Positions 22,901 to 37,900 are shown, counted from the stretch's first letter. The stretch is 64,000 nt of DNA from Aptenodytes patagonicus (GCF_965638725.1 NC_134952.1:20649028-20713027), one strand, 5' to 3'. Numbers and translations are program-made. Notes: generated from the sequence alone by a model not told the origin.

Positions 22901-25900
22901 GGTGATGAGGAATTTGGTAGCAAGCTACTGAGCCAGCAGATACAAACTTTATATTCTCTTTTGGTGGAAATAAAAAAAGATTATCAGACTTCTTTTATTA
23001 ATTTGCTCACTTGATAAATTATTAAAGGCCTCATAAGGGATTACCCTCTGATATTTGTAACTCTTTAATATACATGATGTATTGAATGTATGCTGTAACT
23101 TTGAAGTTAGAAAGAAATTCTCTCCCCTCCCCCCCCCCCGCCCCATTTTTACAGCTTGGGTGGTAAAGACAGCCTTATTTCTTTTTCAGTGTTCTCACTT
23201 CTTTTTACAATGCTGAGGATGAATCAAATCTCCTTTTGCCTAAATTACCGGCGCTACCAAAAAAGTAAGTATTATACTGGTAAGCTTTAGAAGGTACAAT
23301 CTGTCATTTGTTGTCATTGTTTTGGTTACTCATCTTTAATGCTCTACAGATGCTTTGGATTAGATGTCTGCTCATTGTTATTGAGAATAATTATTTTGTT
23401 TTCAGTTACAGTACCACTGCAAAAATTTTCAGGTAAGAAATTTTTGTCTTATAACTCTCTTTTTTTTTTTTTTTTTATTTTGTTTTCTGGTATTGAGACA
23501 AGCTACATAAACCCCAACTATGTGTTTCGTATTTTCAGTGAAGAAAAATCAGATGAGATTATGAAGCTTCTGGGTGATGTAAGGTAAATTCCCTATGTGG
23601 GTTGTTGTGGGGTTGGTTGGGTTTTTTTGGTTAGTTGTTTTTTTTTTAAAGCTATAAAATAATGGATAAGTGGGTTTACTTTTAAGTTATTCATAATCTG
23701 TTTTTAGGGGTCCTGGAGAAAGGATATGGAATGCCTCTTTTTTCATGTACAAAGATAAAGTTCAAAGAATATATTAAAAAAAAAAAGTCTCCATCAGCTT
23801 ACACCTTTTCCCCTCAATTTAGAGGGATTATAAAGCACTTTATCAGCAACTGCTGTTGATGCCCTATCTTCTTTTCCTCATAAGAAGATTTCTTGGGGTG
23901 TATTTGAAGGCTATGTTGTATGTGTTACTTAAGCTGGTCTTGGAGACGTTTGTGAGTGCTTGTTACAGATGGGGAATTTCTGTGGGTTTGCATGAGTGTG
24001 ACAAAGCTAAACTTAAAATTAGCTCTGAAATCAGCTGTATTAGAGTTACTTTAAAATAAATATCTCTTATTAGGAAACACATGAGGAGCAGCTGGAGGAA
24101 GTGTAGTTTAGCAGACGGAGACTGGCTTTGTGGAGTGCTTGTGGTGCATCCTTGAGGAGGGCGCTTAACCTCTGTGCCTTGTTTTTCCATTTGCTTTCTT
24201 TCACTGTTCCTTACAGTCCCACCACTGAGAATCATCCTTCTTATTTCAAAATTTGCATCTCTGTCTATCACCAGTTACTCCTTTTTAAGACGTGATATCT
24301 CTTCTTACAGTAGGGCTTCCTTGCTAGAAAGAGAGACGTGGGGGCTGTTGGTGGTGTAGGAGCTTTCTGGATTCTGTGCTCCTTCACCCATTCAATTAAT
24401 CAAACCAAAAGTTTTTCAGATACTGTTTTGTTAAGTTCTGTCTTGGTTTTAACGGAAACATTCTCCTCTAACATATATTTAGGTGTGTAACAGGCAGAAG
24501 TTGCAGTTAATTTTTTCGTATTTATAAGGGGACATGCAAAACATCCTCATTTTTTATGTTGGAGAGCATTACTGCTCACTGTAATGTAAGAAAATATGAG
24601 TAGTTGAAGATGTATGGATGTATGACAGCAATATACAACCTCCCTGTCCAAAGTTTAATGTTTTAAACATAGATAAAAAGGGAGAGGTCATAGAGGAGCT
24701 TTTTCCCAAGTCATTGTAGCAGGTTGGTTTTAATAAGTGAGCAAAACACAGATCTGTCTGTCCCAGACCCTACTCTTTGAACTGGGTTTCGTTTCTGATG
24801 TTGCTGTTACTTGTGGCTGTCCTTTGCTGCTGCGTCCATTTCAAATGTTTATTGCCTTTGAGGTTTTGCTGAGGAGTGCCACTGAGTGACTGCAACAAAC
24901 TTACTCTGCATGTAGTTTGTATAAACTCAGAGGAATACAAAAGTAGTTTTGTAAGAATGCCTTGCAGCCTGTATTGGTAGGTGGGCTGTTGCTAGAAACT
25001 GTTACTTTTTTCTTCTAGAAGGTATAAAGTTAGTGAAGGAGGACTGCTGTGCCTAAATTGTGTTATTTTTTTTTTTCCCTATTTTCTCAGTTAATTTAGT
25101 AATTAATACTCTTTCTGTAAATGCTAGAGGCAGGTCTTATCAATGAAATCCAAGCTAATAATTTTTTTGTTTTTAAATTTCTTGGATCATAGACAGTAGT
25201 ACAGTGTTTCTTTTTGTTCAGTCATTCTTTAGAGGATCTTTAGTAAATGGATGGCATTTAAGTATTAAGAATTATATTTGTATGCATTAGAATTTGTTCC
25301 AGCATGTTCATCAACACATATTCTTCTATTTTTATAGGCTTAATGCTCTTGTCCTTGGTGGCAGCTCAGGATTTATTGAGATTTATGCTTACGGAATGTT
25401 CAAGATTGCTACAGTAACTGGGGTACATTCTGTTCCTTTCCATGTTTTTTCTTCGTAATATACCAAGCTACAGCTGAATTGAATGAAAAAATACATATGT
25501 ATGCTTACACATAAGTGAAACTGGGTTGTTGAAGTTTAAAGAAAGGAAGAGTTGTTTCTCTCAATTGGATTGTGTGGTTATTGTTGGAAAGACATTCGAA
25601 CTCTGGCGATTTTAACATCTTGTTTCAAATGAAATAAAGTTCAACACTAGTCCACAGTAAAAAGAGTGCTTTTGTTCCTGAACAAAATTCCACTTTGCTG
25701 AAAATTCCACTTTGTTTTTACATGTCGTTGAACACAGCCTTCTTTATATATGAATGTTTTAAAGCAGTAAATACATCTTAGCAGAAATGCAATATTTCAT
25801 TAATTTTTAAACTGGAATCCTTCAGGTGGCAGGTTCTTGTCGTGGACTATGTTTATCTAGTGATTTGAAATCACTATCGGTTATTGCAGAGATACGAGAC

Positions 25901-25936
25901 TCTTCAGACAGCGAGGCAGAGATAACATATTTTCAG
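19750..25936 (+). CDS. ANAPC4: ANAPC4 exon map, exons 1-8 (first WD40 part)
   Basis: Exons: 1 at 19750-19857; 2 at 20572-20677; 3 at 21775-21907; 4 at 23190-23264; 5 at 23406-23432 (a 27-base microexon, YSTTAKIF); 6 at 23539-23583; 7 at 25338-25422; 8 at 25826-25936. All donors are GT except exon 8, which ends CAG and is followed by gcaagt. Intron 6 (23584-25337) contains a possible ancient SINE. The other introns here show no other gene. Confidence 0.93.
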
Positions 25937-28900
25937 GCAAGTAAAGTAATTTTAAAATGTTCTTTTAAAAGTAAACCTGCTTTTTAATTACTTTCTGGTA
26001 GTTTTATTGCTTTCCCATTATTTGCAGAAAAAACAGCCTTTCTGAAGTTCACCCTGATCTAGCTTTTGGATTTATCATGTTAACATGCAGTTTCACTGAT
26101 GAGACTGATGATGATGATCTTGAGGCATTCTTTTAAAATATATTCTTTAAAAAGAATATATTTAAAAACAAAAAAAATATTCTTTAAATATAATATTCAT
26201 TTTCTCAACTACAGTTACTCAGTTTTTCTTCATTCTGCACACAAAGGCATAGGAGCGATGCTGCTGATTATCCAGTCTATCCAGAACAGTCATCCTTAAA
26301 ACTATTACTGTTAGAACTCTGAAATGAGGAACTTCATCAGGAGTTTTTATAGATGTATTAAAAATATTTATTGCCCCTTTGAATTAAATGCATTTTCCTC
26401 TTAAAAACAACTTTAAGGAAATGAGAATTGACAGTTTTTCTGTGAGTCCTCCCCATCTGTCTTTTCATTTCTGTAATCTAAAATTTCTTAAAAGAAAAAT
26501 CATCCGTTAACTGTTGCTTGTTTCGTTTGTTATAGCTGGACACTAGTCTATTATCAAGTTACTTACCTGAGGTAACTCGAATGGCCCGGAAGTTTACTCA
26601 CATTTCAACTCTGTTACAGGTACAGCTGTGTTATGACATCTTTTTAATACCACAGTTCTTACAGTCTTCGATATTCTTAACGCAAGTGAAATAAATGTTT
26701 TCTAGTAGGAAGCTAAAGTTGGTTTTAAGTAAATGTAGAGCTCTAACTTGGAGTTTGATAATAAATTTTATATAATATCTACAGTATATCCTCCCTTTGT
26801 ATTGTAACATCCAGTTCTTGCACGTGTTTTGAAGCAGGGGGAGGGAATAATGCTAATGTCTGTATCTGTATTACAGTATATAAAGTTGTCATTGACGTGC
26901 ATGTGTGAAGCGTGGGAAGAAATATTAATGCAGATGGACTCACGGCTAACAAAGTTCGTACAGGTACTGTAGTATTAACCATTCTTTTGGAAAAACATTT
27001 TTTTCAATAGTCCTGCTGTTCATGTTAACATACTGCATATCTTAATGTTGTTTAAGCATAATGCCTCCAGATAACAGTCTCTAAGTTCAGAGGCAACCTG
27101 GAACCTATTGTGTGTCAAGTACTCTGACGCTGAAGATATCTGAGTACAATCAAGCACGATTGTATTGCGATACTTCTTTATTTTGTTTATTCTGAATTAT
27201 TCAAAAGTGATAGTTTTCAGCTTGCACAGCTATTGATCAGGTGCTTTCTATTTAAGGTTGTGCTCTTCAGTCACTGATAAACTGAATACTGTAAATGTTG
27301 AGTAACAGCCCACCAGCACTTACAACCTAGTTCAGTAGAGCAGGTATGACAGCCATGATTGAGATGCTCTTGGATTTGCTTAAATTTTGTGTTCATTGAC
27401 CATGGCTAGAAGTTAGTTGAATCAAATAATTTATTTTTTTAAAATAGATTCTTGGTGATGGCTTAGAACTTTTACTGGGTAATACAATTGAAAAGAACTT
27501 AAAATACTAGAAAATTTCCAGTGATCAGTGGTCTGATTTCAGCATTCAAGGATATGGGTGGGTTTTCTGATACACTTTAATTGTAGTGTTTGTGAGATTA
27601 TTTGGTAACCTGGATTTAATTTCTTTACCCATCTATTTCAATCATTTTGACTGACAGGAAAAGAATACAACCACTTCTGTTCAGGATGAGTTTATGCAGC
27701 TGTTGTTATGGGGCAAAGCAAGGTAGTTACTGTTGTTTTATCTGAGTATGCATTTGCATTTGATATTGAAATACAAAATGAACGCATATTTGGTTCTCTC
27801 CCCCACCCCCTTTAGTCTGGAACTTCAGGCATTGCTAATGAACCAACTGACGGTAAAGGTATGTTAATATTTTTTAACATATTAAAATAATCTATTTCAA
27901 TATCTTTTAATCACTGTTCTGTTAAGTTAACAGAACATTATTATGTTTGTATTTCTTTTTTAACAGGGTTTAAAAAAACTCGGTCAGTCCATAGAGTCTT
28001 CCTATTCCAGCATACAAAAGTTGGTCATAAGTCATTTGCAGAGGTAAGTCACAGAATGTCCAATGAATTCTAGATAAAATGGCATATTTTATGCTTTGCT
28101 AAAAGACAGTGTGCTGTATCAGTGGTTCTTTCTATGTAGGTGTGCTGGTGCGGAGACCATGATCATGGCAAAATGTAGTAATTTATTTTTGGGTAATGGA
28201 GAACTACTGAAGTATTTTGAACAATCTCAATGACACATCACCTGTATATCACTGCCTGGTGTGTTTGTAGGATATATGCAAAATATTCACACCAACTTTG
28301 TGTGGTGGTTAAAATCATTAGGACAATATTTGCTTTTCTGTGAAGTGATACTTTAACTCTTGTATGCCAGACAACCTTATAAAGCTCTCCACTTTGCACA
28401 TTAGATAATAAAGATATAGCATGCAGTGAAGCAGTGAATTTCCGAATGGTGACTAGAAGATTATACTTCTTTGCTCTGCCTTCCTAGTGGCTCTGAGGCA
28501 CTGTTATACCACTTGAGCGAATTGAAAGGAATGGCTTTATGGAAACAAAAATATGAGTGTCTGGGATTAGATGCATCCGGAATTGAAGGTACAGTAGTGT
28601 CTGTGCTACTTACCCACTCTGATTTCACTTTTGAAAGCTTAATAATAATGGTTAGCTCTTTTTGCAGAGGCTATCACTGCTGTTGGTTCTTTCATCCTGA
28701 AAGCAAATGAGCTGCTTCAGTAAGTATAAAGTCTGGAGAATTTAAAAATCATGTCTATTGAGTCCTTTATCTAAGGGGAAATATGTGGCTGGGTATAGAG
28801 GAAGTTGGGGAGAGCAAGGCTCCTCTGTTGGTGGTGAGCTTTTATCTTGTCTCACTCCATCTCATAGACTCATACCCCAATAATAGTCTGTCCTGGGAGG

Positions 28901-31900
28901 CTGCATTGGGCATTTTTTTAAACAATTGATAGTGCTTGCAGGCCTCTCAGTAGTAAAGATGGGACTTAAGCCTGGAGCAGCTTGTGACATTTAAATCTGG
29001 TAATTTCTTTTCTTGTTTCTTGCTCAGAGTTATCGACAGTAGTATGAAAAACTTCAAAGCATTTTTTCGATGGCTGTATGTTGGTAAGCTTGATGACATA
29101 GTAAGCATCCAATATCTGTTTTGTGTTCTAAGCATTGAAATGTCGGTAGGTAATTAAGCCAATCTCCAGTTATAACCATCTATTTATTTCTATAATAGAA
29201 AACTTCTGGACATCTAAAAGGTTACAGTTGATGAGGCAAGAATAATTATAATATTAAACACATAGATCATAAATTTAATCGTTCTCAATTAAAGGTAGTG
29301 TGTGTGTACAGTGGGTATTGTATATTCTTATCCTGTACTGTTACTCCAAACTGTTGTCTGTTTCATGAGCAATTTGCTGGTCTTGACTTGAAGAAATTAA
29401 AGGACTTTATTTAGTTTACACCAAATTTGAAGTATAGTCTAATTCTCCTTTACTCTGTCACTTGCTGTTTTCTCCTGTGGAGACCTAGTTAGCTGTAAGG
29501 TTGTGCACAGATGTAAACAGTCTCTGAATGTCCGGATGCACTTAATAGCCACCTCCAATTGTAGCTGGGTAGCTGCAGGTAAAATGCTAGAAGGAAGTGC
29601 AGAACGCTATGTTTTAGCCTGCTTGGTTTTAAAAAGTGGTTATGAATAGGTTTATAATTTTTAATTGATCTTTTTAGAACTACTTTACAAAAAACTAAGC
29701 AGTCTTACCGGATACTGTAAAAGCACCAGAAATGCAGTGTTAGCACTTACTAGCAGGAATGTAATAATTTTAGTTTTAAAAATTGCAGAAAGTAGAGCTA
29801 TCGGAGTTCTCTGTCATAATGTTAGAACTTTAATTAAATGTTCACTGTGTTTGCTTGTGTTGAAACTAAACAGAGAACTGTTTATCTAAGCCTCACTGAT
29901 TTAAAATCACTTCTGTGCAATTCTCTTAAAATTATTCTGGGCATGACAGTATTTTTTATATATATCCATTTTACTACTCTTAGTATGTACATGAATAAAT
30001 TCTTATGAACCCTTTTTATAATAATCTTATCTCAGTCCTGTAGACGGTACAATGCAGTTGGAGAAGATTAAAGATAAAAATTCTCCAAGATTTGTATTGT
30101 AAGCTAGTGGGGCAAGTGAGGCTTAATTTCAGTCTCAATTAATAATTCTTCATTCCAGACTCTTTTGCTTCTGACAAATCAATCTTTCCTATTTTATCAG
30201 CAGTGGTTTATTACATAGCCATGGAAAATTAAGAACATTAGGAAAACATTTTAATATTAATGCAGTAAGAATATGATTTTTCCCTCAGCCATGTTGAGGA
30301 TGTCAGAAGATCATGTGCTTCCAGAGCTGAACAAGGTAGTAGTAACGTTTTCTAATAAATGGTGGTATACTCTGTATTCTTCTTGACTTAGAGGGCAAGA
30401 TTAAAGGTTTATTTTTGTTCCAAAACTTAAAGGATAGTGTCTGTGTCATTTCTTTGAGAAAGTTGATGCCTGCAGATTCACACTAAAATGCTGTCTCGCA
30501 TGAACTACTTTTTCCGTTTTCTTTGTTAATACTACTCTTTTTAGTACACTGTATGTGAATGCAAGACCTCTGTGTATAGCAGCTCTTTATACGCCCTAAA
30601 TGACTAAGGTAACTGGAATGGCATTTTAGCATCTTTACCAATGCCCCGGTAGAGGAGGTGGAATACACCTGCATCAGATTTGCAGACACCATCACACTGG
30701 GTGAACCAGTTAATATGCTCAAGGGCAGAGGTGCTTTCCAGAGGGAAATAGATAGGCTGGAGCAATGGACAGATAGGGACCTCCTGAAGTTCAACAAGGG
30801 CAAATGCAAGGTTCTGTCCTGGGGAAGCGTAACCCCCTGCAATTGCACAGCAGGGCCCCAACTGACTGGGGAGTAGCTCTGCTGAGATGGACTTGGGGAT
30901 GTTGGTGGATGCAAGCTGGGCATGAGCCAGCAGTGTGCCCTGGCAGCAAGGGCGGCCAAGAGTAACCAGGGCTGTACTAACAGGAGCACAGCCAGGAGGT
31001 CAAAGGAAGTAGTTACCCTCCTTATTTAGCACTCATCAGATCGCATCTAGAATACTTTCTCCAGTTTGGGGCCCTCCTGTACAAGACAGACATGAATAAA
31101 CTGGAGTGAGTTCAGCAGAGGGCTCCCAAGCAGGTTGGAGGCTGGAGCACTTGCCCTGCGAGGACAGGCTGAGGGAGCTGTGCTTGTTCAGCCTACAGAA
31201 CATGTGTTCTGTGCTCACTGAAATGTATTTCTTATCCTCTGCTTTTTTCACTGTTTTTTTTCTTTTAGATGACTCAAAAAGATATCACGTTTGTTGCTGA
31301 TTTTCTTACTGAACACTTCAATGAGGTAAGTTATATTGGTTTGCCAAGTACAGCATCTGACTGTATTTTTGCTGCCAAGAATTGAATGTGAAAAATCCTA
31401 TAATAAAATAATTCAATCATCTTTTTGTACACTACTTCTCATTAACTTTGGGTTTAAATAATGGTTTTGTTTGCATTATTTTTTCAGGCACCAGAACTTT
31501 ACAATCGTAAGGGAAAATACTTCAATGTGGAGAGAGTTGGCCAGGTAAAGAACTAGGGAGTAAATGGAAAAAGAATAAATGAGAAAATCATTAGATGGAG
31601 AAGCTTTTAAAGCTGTGCCCACTTTTCTTCTCTGTCCCTTTTGCTGTGTTGCACATTCTAGAAATGGTAAAGGAGAGTATTTTAATTATTTTCTACTATT
31701 ATTAGGAAAAGGAGTGTTTAAAAATATATCTTACAGTTTTACCTTACATATACTGTATTTTTAGGAAAAAGATGAAACTTCTTCACAGCCAGCAATAGTA
31801 ACGTAAAACTGAAATGCATGTGTTGTCTTTATGCCATTAATCACTAGATTTCAAAACATTTATGCTCAAACTTGATTTAAAAATCAATTTCTTACGGAAA

Positions 31901-34900
31901 TATCACTATATGATCTTAGACAATAGTTGATTTTTCTTATTGTTTCAAGAAGGGGTAGAATATTTAGTTTTAAGAGTAGGGCATGTTAAATTAAGGAGAA
32001 ATGTTTAACGGACTTGTGAGGAGCAATGTTGGAGATGAATTCTGATGTTCCTTATTCTTAAAATGCAATCTTACAAATGTCTGTTTCTTTTCTAGTACTT
32101 GAAAGATGAAGACGATGACCTTGTATCACCACCTAATACAGAGGGAAACCAGTGGTTTAACTTTCTTAAAAATAGTACTCACCTGAAAGGTAAGGTGTGC
32201 TTTAGTAAAATGTAAAAGTGAATCAAAGATATACATAGAATGTAACAAATGTAGAAAAGTAATCTGTTTTTTCATGCTTATGAGTTATTTCTGTAGTGTT
32301 AGTCATGGGTCTCCATCTGAGTAGAATAAAATAAATGGGCCTTGTTATTTTACACAGTTTTTATGTAGCTGCTTACCCAGTCAATTACCATTTTCTGGGT
32401 ATTAGGAGTTTCCTAGCTTTTATATACCAGTCTCAGAAATGTTGGCTTGGAAGGAATCCCAGGAGATGTCTGTTTTAGGAGAGCTTAATTCCTGTTCAAG
32501 GAAGTAATAATTACGCTTAGGTCATACCTGGGGGAAGTGTCCTAACTTGTTCTCTTTGACTGGAGTCTGAGACTATTTTGTTAATTAGTGGTGAAAAAGA
32601 AGTAAGAGACTATAACAAGATGATGGTGAAAATGATTCTTGTTTAACTTTAGAAACCATAGACTGTAAAACTTCTACAACAGAAGTTGTCTTGTAATAGA
32701 GTTTGCTATAGCTGCCTTTTTCTGCCTATTTAGTTCAATAAAAAGGGAGGAAGTGGTAGCATTTTTGTTTGGCAAAGTAGTATTTAGAAAGTGTATTTTT
32801 AAACATACTTTGAAAATCTGTTTGATACTTTGAATGTGTAGACTACTTGACTGGCCGTTTCTGTTACTACCCAAGATTCGTGATTGTTTGTAGAGATGGT
32901 TTGTAAGTGGTTTTGTTGGTGTTAATTTGGCAAGTATCGAGATGTTTGTCTTGCTCTCAGAACTGCAGGGTTTATAGGACAAGTAATGCTTCTGTCATTG
33001 ACACCTTCTACCCTTCTTTGGTGTTTTATATTGCTTTGTTGGTTGATGAAATTTTTATCTTTTTTCCAGCTAAACATTGGAAAAAAAACAGGTTATGTAC
33101 TTAAAATAAGTAGTGAGATTTATCTCAAAAGCTAAATGTCTTCTTACAGAGTATTTCATTTCATAAAAACAAATCAGTTCTATTGAAGCCAAATCATAGC
33201 TACTATAAAAAGTATGGAAATTGTTTTGCTTAAACAAGATATTTTATGACAACTGTGTTTCTAGCTCTTGGGTAAATGCAACTGTCTTCTTGCAATTTTG
33301 AATGGGCTGTGAAGAAAAGCTGAAGGGGCAGGCAGGCCTTCGTTTCTCATTCATTTATCTTGTTTCATATTGTAATCCAGTTAGTTACTTGAGTTAGAAT
33401 TTATAATCAGCGAATAATTTAGGCGGTCACCTAATCCAACCAAAGCAGGGCTGATTTTGAAGCTAGGCTGGGTTGCTCAAGACTTTGTGCAGTTGAGTCC
33501 TCTATGCCTGCAAGGATGGAGATCCTGCAGCCTCTCTGGGCGCCCTGCTCCAGTGACTAACCAGTCCCCGTGAAAACTTTTTTTCGTTATATCTGATTGG
33601 AATTTCCCTTGCTGGAGCTTATGACTGTTAGATCTTCTCCTCTCACTGTGTGCAGCTTTGAAAACGATGTCTTCTGTAACTCCTCCTTTAGGCAGCTGAA
33701 GAGAGCAACAGGTTCCTCCTTGTTAGCCCTCACTTCTCTAGACTGAATGAACCCAGCCCCCTCAACTTCTCCTCGTAAAGCATGTGCTCTAGCCCTGCAA
33801 CCATCTTACTGACCCTCCACTGGACTCATTCCAATTTGTCACTATAATAACAGTGTAGTGTGTTTTTATAGAGATACAAGCATTTTTTAAATGAACTTTA
33901 TCTGTTTACAGAAAGTCCACTTTTGTTTCCCTACTATCCTGAGAAATCACTGCATTTTGTCAAAAGGCAAATGGAAGGGGTCATTGATCGGTGTTTACAA
34001 AAGCCAGCGGTAAGTTCAATTTATATAAATGATAACTTTCTTTTAGGGGTAGCAGTCAGCTGAAGATAGTAGTCATGCTTAGTAAGGCCTGAAGTTTTAA
34101 TCTTTGCCTTCGAGTGCCTACAACTTAGGTGGTAGCATGTAGCCTAGCTTCACCACTGCCGGGATGCCTCAAGCCTTTGGCTAGGGAGAGCATAATGGAG
34201 GATTTTTTTGTTTCACGCCTTCTGTTCCGACATTATCGGGATGTATTTTTAACGTTAATTAGCTGGGTGTATGCACTATGTACTAGATAACTGTGTTAGT
34301 TGGCAATACATTAGCCTACGTATTATGAAGAAACATGAAACAAGTGTGTCAAGTGACAGGAGTGTTTGCATTAGGGATGTTTATTCCAGCATAAATATTG
34401 GTGGATTTTTCTTTCAGATGTGCTCAGGTATTTTTGTTTGGTTGTGGTTTTTTGTCTTAAAAAGGTGTATAATTATAAATAACTGCCTGCACTTTTTGGT
34501 CTATTTTCATTATATTTGTTAGGATGTAATTGGAAAGTCAGTGCATCAAGCAGTCTGCATGTCTCTCTACAAAACTTCTCAAAGGTATTTCTTTACACTA
34601 TTTCTAAAGCTCAGTTGCACAAAATTACAGTAGCATTTTATAAACTGGTTTGTTTTTTCCTTTTCAGTGAAGATTCCACACCTCAACTATTTAAACTACC
34701 ATTTCTGTAAGTATGCTGCTATTCCTTGTTCTATGTCATTTACCAATCATAAAGCTTGACCTAAATTTTCATTTCCTTCCCCCCCCCCATTACAGGTGGA
34801 ATGATAAAACATCCAATATACATTATGTTCTCTTCACCATATTAGAAAATTCTATTTCTAAAATACACATTTTGAGGAGACATACTGATACTTCCAGGTA

Positions 34901-37900
34901 AGACAAAAAAGGGGGAAAGGTGGTTTGTGAGCTTTGGCACATGTGTACAGAGACAATTACAATTTGAATCTTCTTGTAAAAAGAAGGAATGAGCAGCATG
35001 AATACCATCTTTCTCAGATACTAGAGAAAATGAGGACGACATTAGGAAGTGCAGTAGGAAACTGCAGCAGGAGTTTGTGTTGTATTAGACTCAGAAAATC
35101 TAATCACAAGACCCAAGATGGTTTTAGGCTTAAGAAAAAAATCAGGCTCCCTTAGTTTTGCTCCTCACAGAATTAATGCTTGTGCAAACTTGTGAAAAAT
35201 TACAGGGAATCATGCTTTCAGTGTTGCTTTATCTTATTGTAAATACTATTCTTTGATTAACTCCTTGCAGCCTGTAATTTAATACTCTAAGGAAAAATGG
35301 GGGGTGGACTCATAGGTGCAACAAATAAAATACATCTCTTTGGGGTGTCGTTTTGTGTACCTTCAGGAGTTTCTGTGTCCAAGATGCTGTTTGTCACTGC
35401 CTAGTTGCGCTGATGCAACTATTTAAGATGCATTCTGTCAGTGGGATCACTGAAATGACCTGGGTTTAGAAAACAACAAAAACTCCTCCTCTCTGTAAAA
35501 TACTGATTTTTATAATGTGTCATTTAATTTGAGGAGATAATGAATTGTGATGGGGTGGGAATTTTTAAACGCATGGTGAAACTATCTTTTGTGTTTCCAG
35601 TTGAGAGCTGCATATGACAAAATTACAGCCTTGTGGTGTAGTTTCTATCCTATTTCCTCCCTCCTTGATATCTAAAACAGTCTAAACTTGTTTTCTGTAG
35701 ATTTGAGTAACAAGTAACTTAACGGACCGAAGACTAGGACAACTGAGCCAAGAGTTCAGCAAAGAACTGTATCCCACAAGCCAGACACAGTTTCCCATTT
35801 GACTCCATTAGTCACATTTTGCTGAGGGGCAGAAGAAATCAAAAAGTTCCCATCCACCAGTTACATCATTTTGGGTTGTAGCTGTGTATTGTGCTAAGCT
35901 TAGAGAGGCTTACACCGTCTCTTACCACAGTTGCCGTTAGAAATTTTGGATTCTCTATGAATGGAAAAGAAATTAGTCACTGAGATAATGAATGCTGTTC
36001 TTCTAGGTCTGTCAGTAATGGAATTCTTGCAGTAGATTTTGGAAACTTCTTGAACAACAGTATAAATGAGAGCTCAGACTCCAGGTCAGTATATTTGATT
36101 TTTCTTCCAGAATTGCAGATTGCTGAATTGAAGACCATGTTTTCTAGTGTTTATTTTGCATTAAGTTAATTTTTTGGGCATTACAGTTTGGCTTTTATCC
36201 TGCACATTACTACTTCAGACGCTGGGCCAGCTTGTAGTCCCTGGGTGAGTCAGACTGTAAGAAATGGCATAGGTGCGTGAAGCTGCAGGATTGTGGGAGT
36301 CTTATTTTGCACTTCATCTCAAGGTCAAGTAAATTTTAGTTTTGTAGTTAAAAACTAGAGCTTTAGCACACATACAAGAAACAAAGCTAGCTGGAAACAG
36401 CTCTTGCTTATATCTGTGATGTTCTTCAAGTAAGATGGAGTGAGACTTGATATGCCTGAATGAAGGCATCTTAGAAGGCATGGCAGACTAAGCTCATCCT
36501 TTTCATGTAGAAAGGGTGGATGTGATTGCCCTCAGTACCTTCAGTTGTGTTTCTAAATTTTCTTTGGTGTTTGTGTTTACTGTTTCTTACATTTCACCTG
36601 AAATGGGAAAAAATAAGATTGCTAGTAAGTTTTTTGTTTGTTTTGTTTTTTCCTTCAGAATCATTTTTCCTGCATGGTACAGGAGTCTGCTGTGGTTATG
36701 GCTGTCATTCAGTGTCTTAGCTGCATGACTGACCTTTTTTATTGTTTACAGTAAAGCTCACTGTTAACTACCGAATACTTTTTAACGTGAATGTTGTGCA
36801 ACTTAAAAATATTTTAGTTCTGTATTCACTCTTATTCCTTGATGCTTTCTAAATTATTTTCCTATAGATGCTACAGTTGTTTAGATGCACACTTCTATGA
36901 TGATGAAACTGTAACTGTAGTTCTGAAGGAGAGTGTGGAACAAGAGGGGAAGGAGAGAGTTTTGGCTCAGCTGCCTTTATCTTCAGTATACACAGATGAG
37001 GACCAAGACAGGGAATTCATCTGGGATTCTACTAAAAGGTACTGAAAAACTTTGAGCAAGTCTGAAAATGCAGAACTGAAAAGCAGATTAAGCAAATATT
37101 CTAATTGTGAATGAGCACACACTCATGCTTTGTGTGTGTATGTGTAAATACTTTAAAGGCAATAACTCCTTTTGTGCCGGGGAGAGTGGGGTGGGGAGAT
37201 CGAAGCTTCCTAAAGAGTTCGTTTTATGGTTTTTTGGGGTTGGGGTTGGTTTTACCTTTTTGAGACTGAATACTACCTGTGTACATGGCTCTCATGAAAC
37301 AGGAGGACCAATTGAAGACATCCTGTAGAATCAGAAATCTTCTTTTCTTTAGAGAATGCTAACTTTGCTGGTCAGCATACTTGAATTTAGGATGTTTTCA
37401 GCATATTCGCTCATATACCTCTGCCTTGATACACAGATTTCTCGATCTTTCCCCTGGTAGTCACATTTACAACTACTGTCAGCTTAGCCTTGAAACATCA
37501 GAATTGGTGCCTGCCTCTGTGTTGGCGCAGGGAGAGGAGAGCATATGGGGGAGGTGAACACACACACAAAAAAGGCCAATGTAGTTCAAGCGGTGAATCC
37601 AATCTTTTAGTTGTTGTGCCTCACTTGCTTTTTCTTTTTTCTCCCTCTGCCTCTCTGGTGGATTGCTTAAGATACATTTTTACTTCAAAATAAAGAGCCA
37701 TACTGAACTGTAAATATTTTTTTTATGCCACAAAGAAATTGTGTATTGAAGAATGAACAGAAAATATTAAAAGCAAGTTCAAACTAATCCTGGCCACTGT
37801 AATAGGCAGGGAGTTCCTTCATACAGTCCCTATGAGTGGGGGTGGAGTGATATGTCTTTGAAAGGTCATTGAGGCCAAACTTCTGTGTAAGTGGAGGCAT

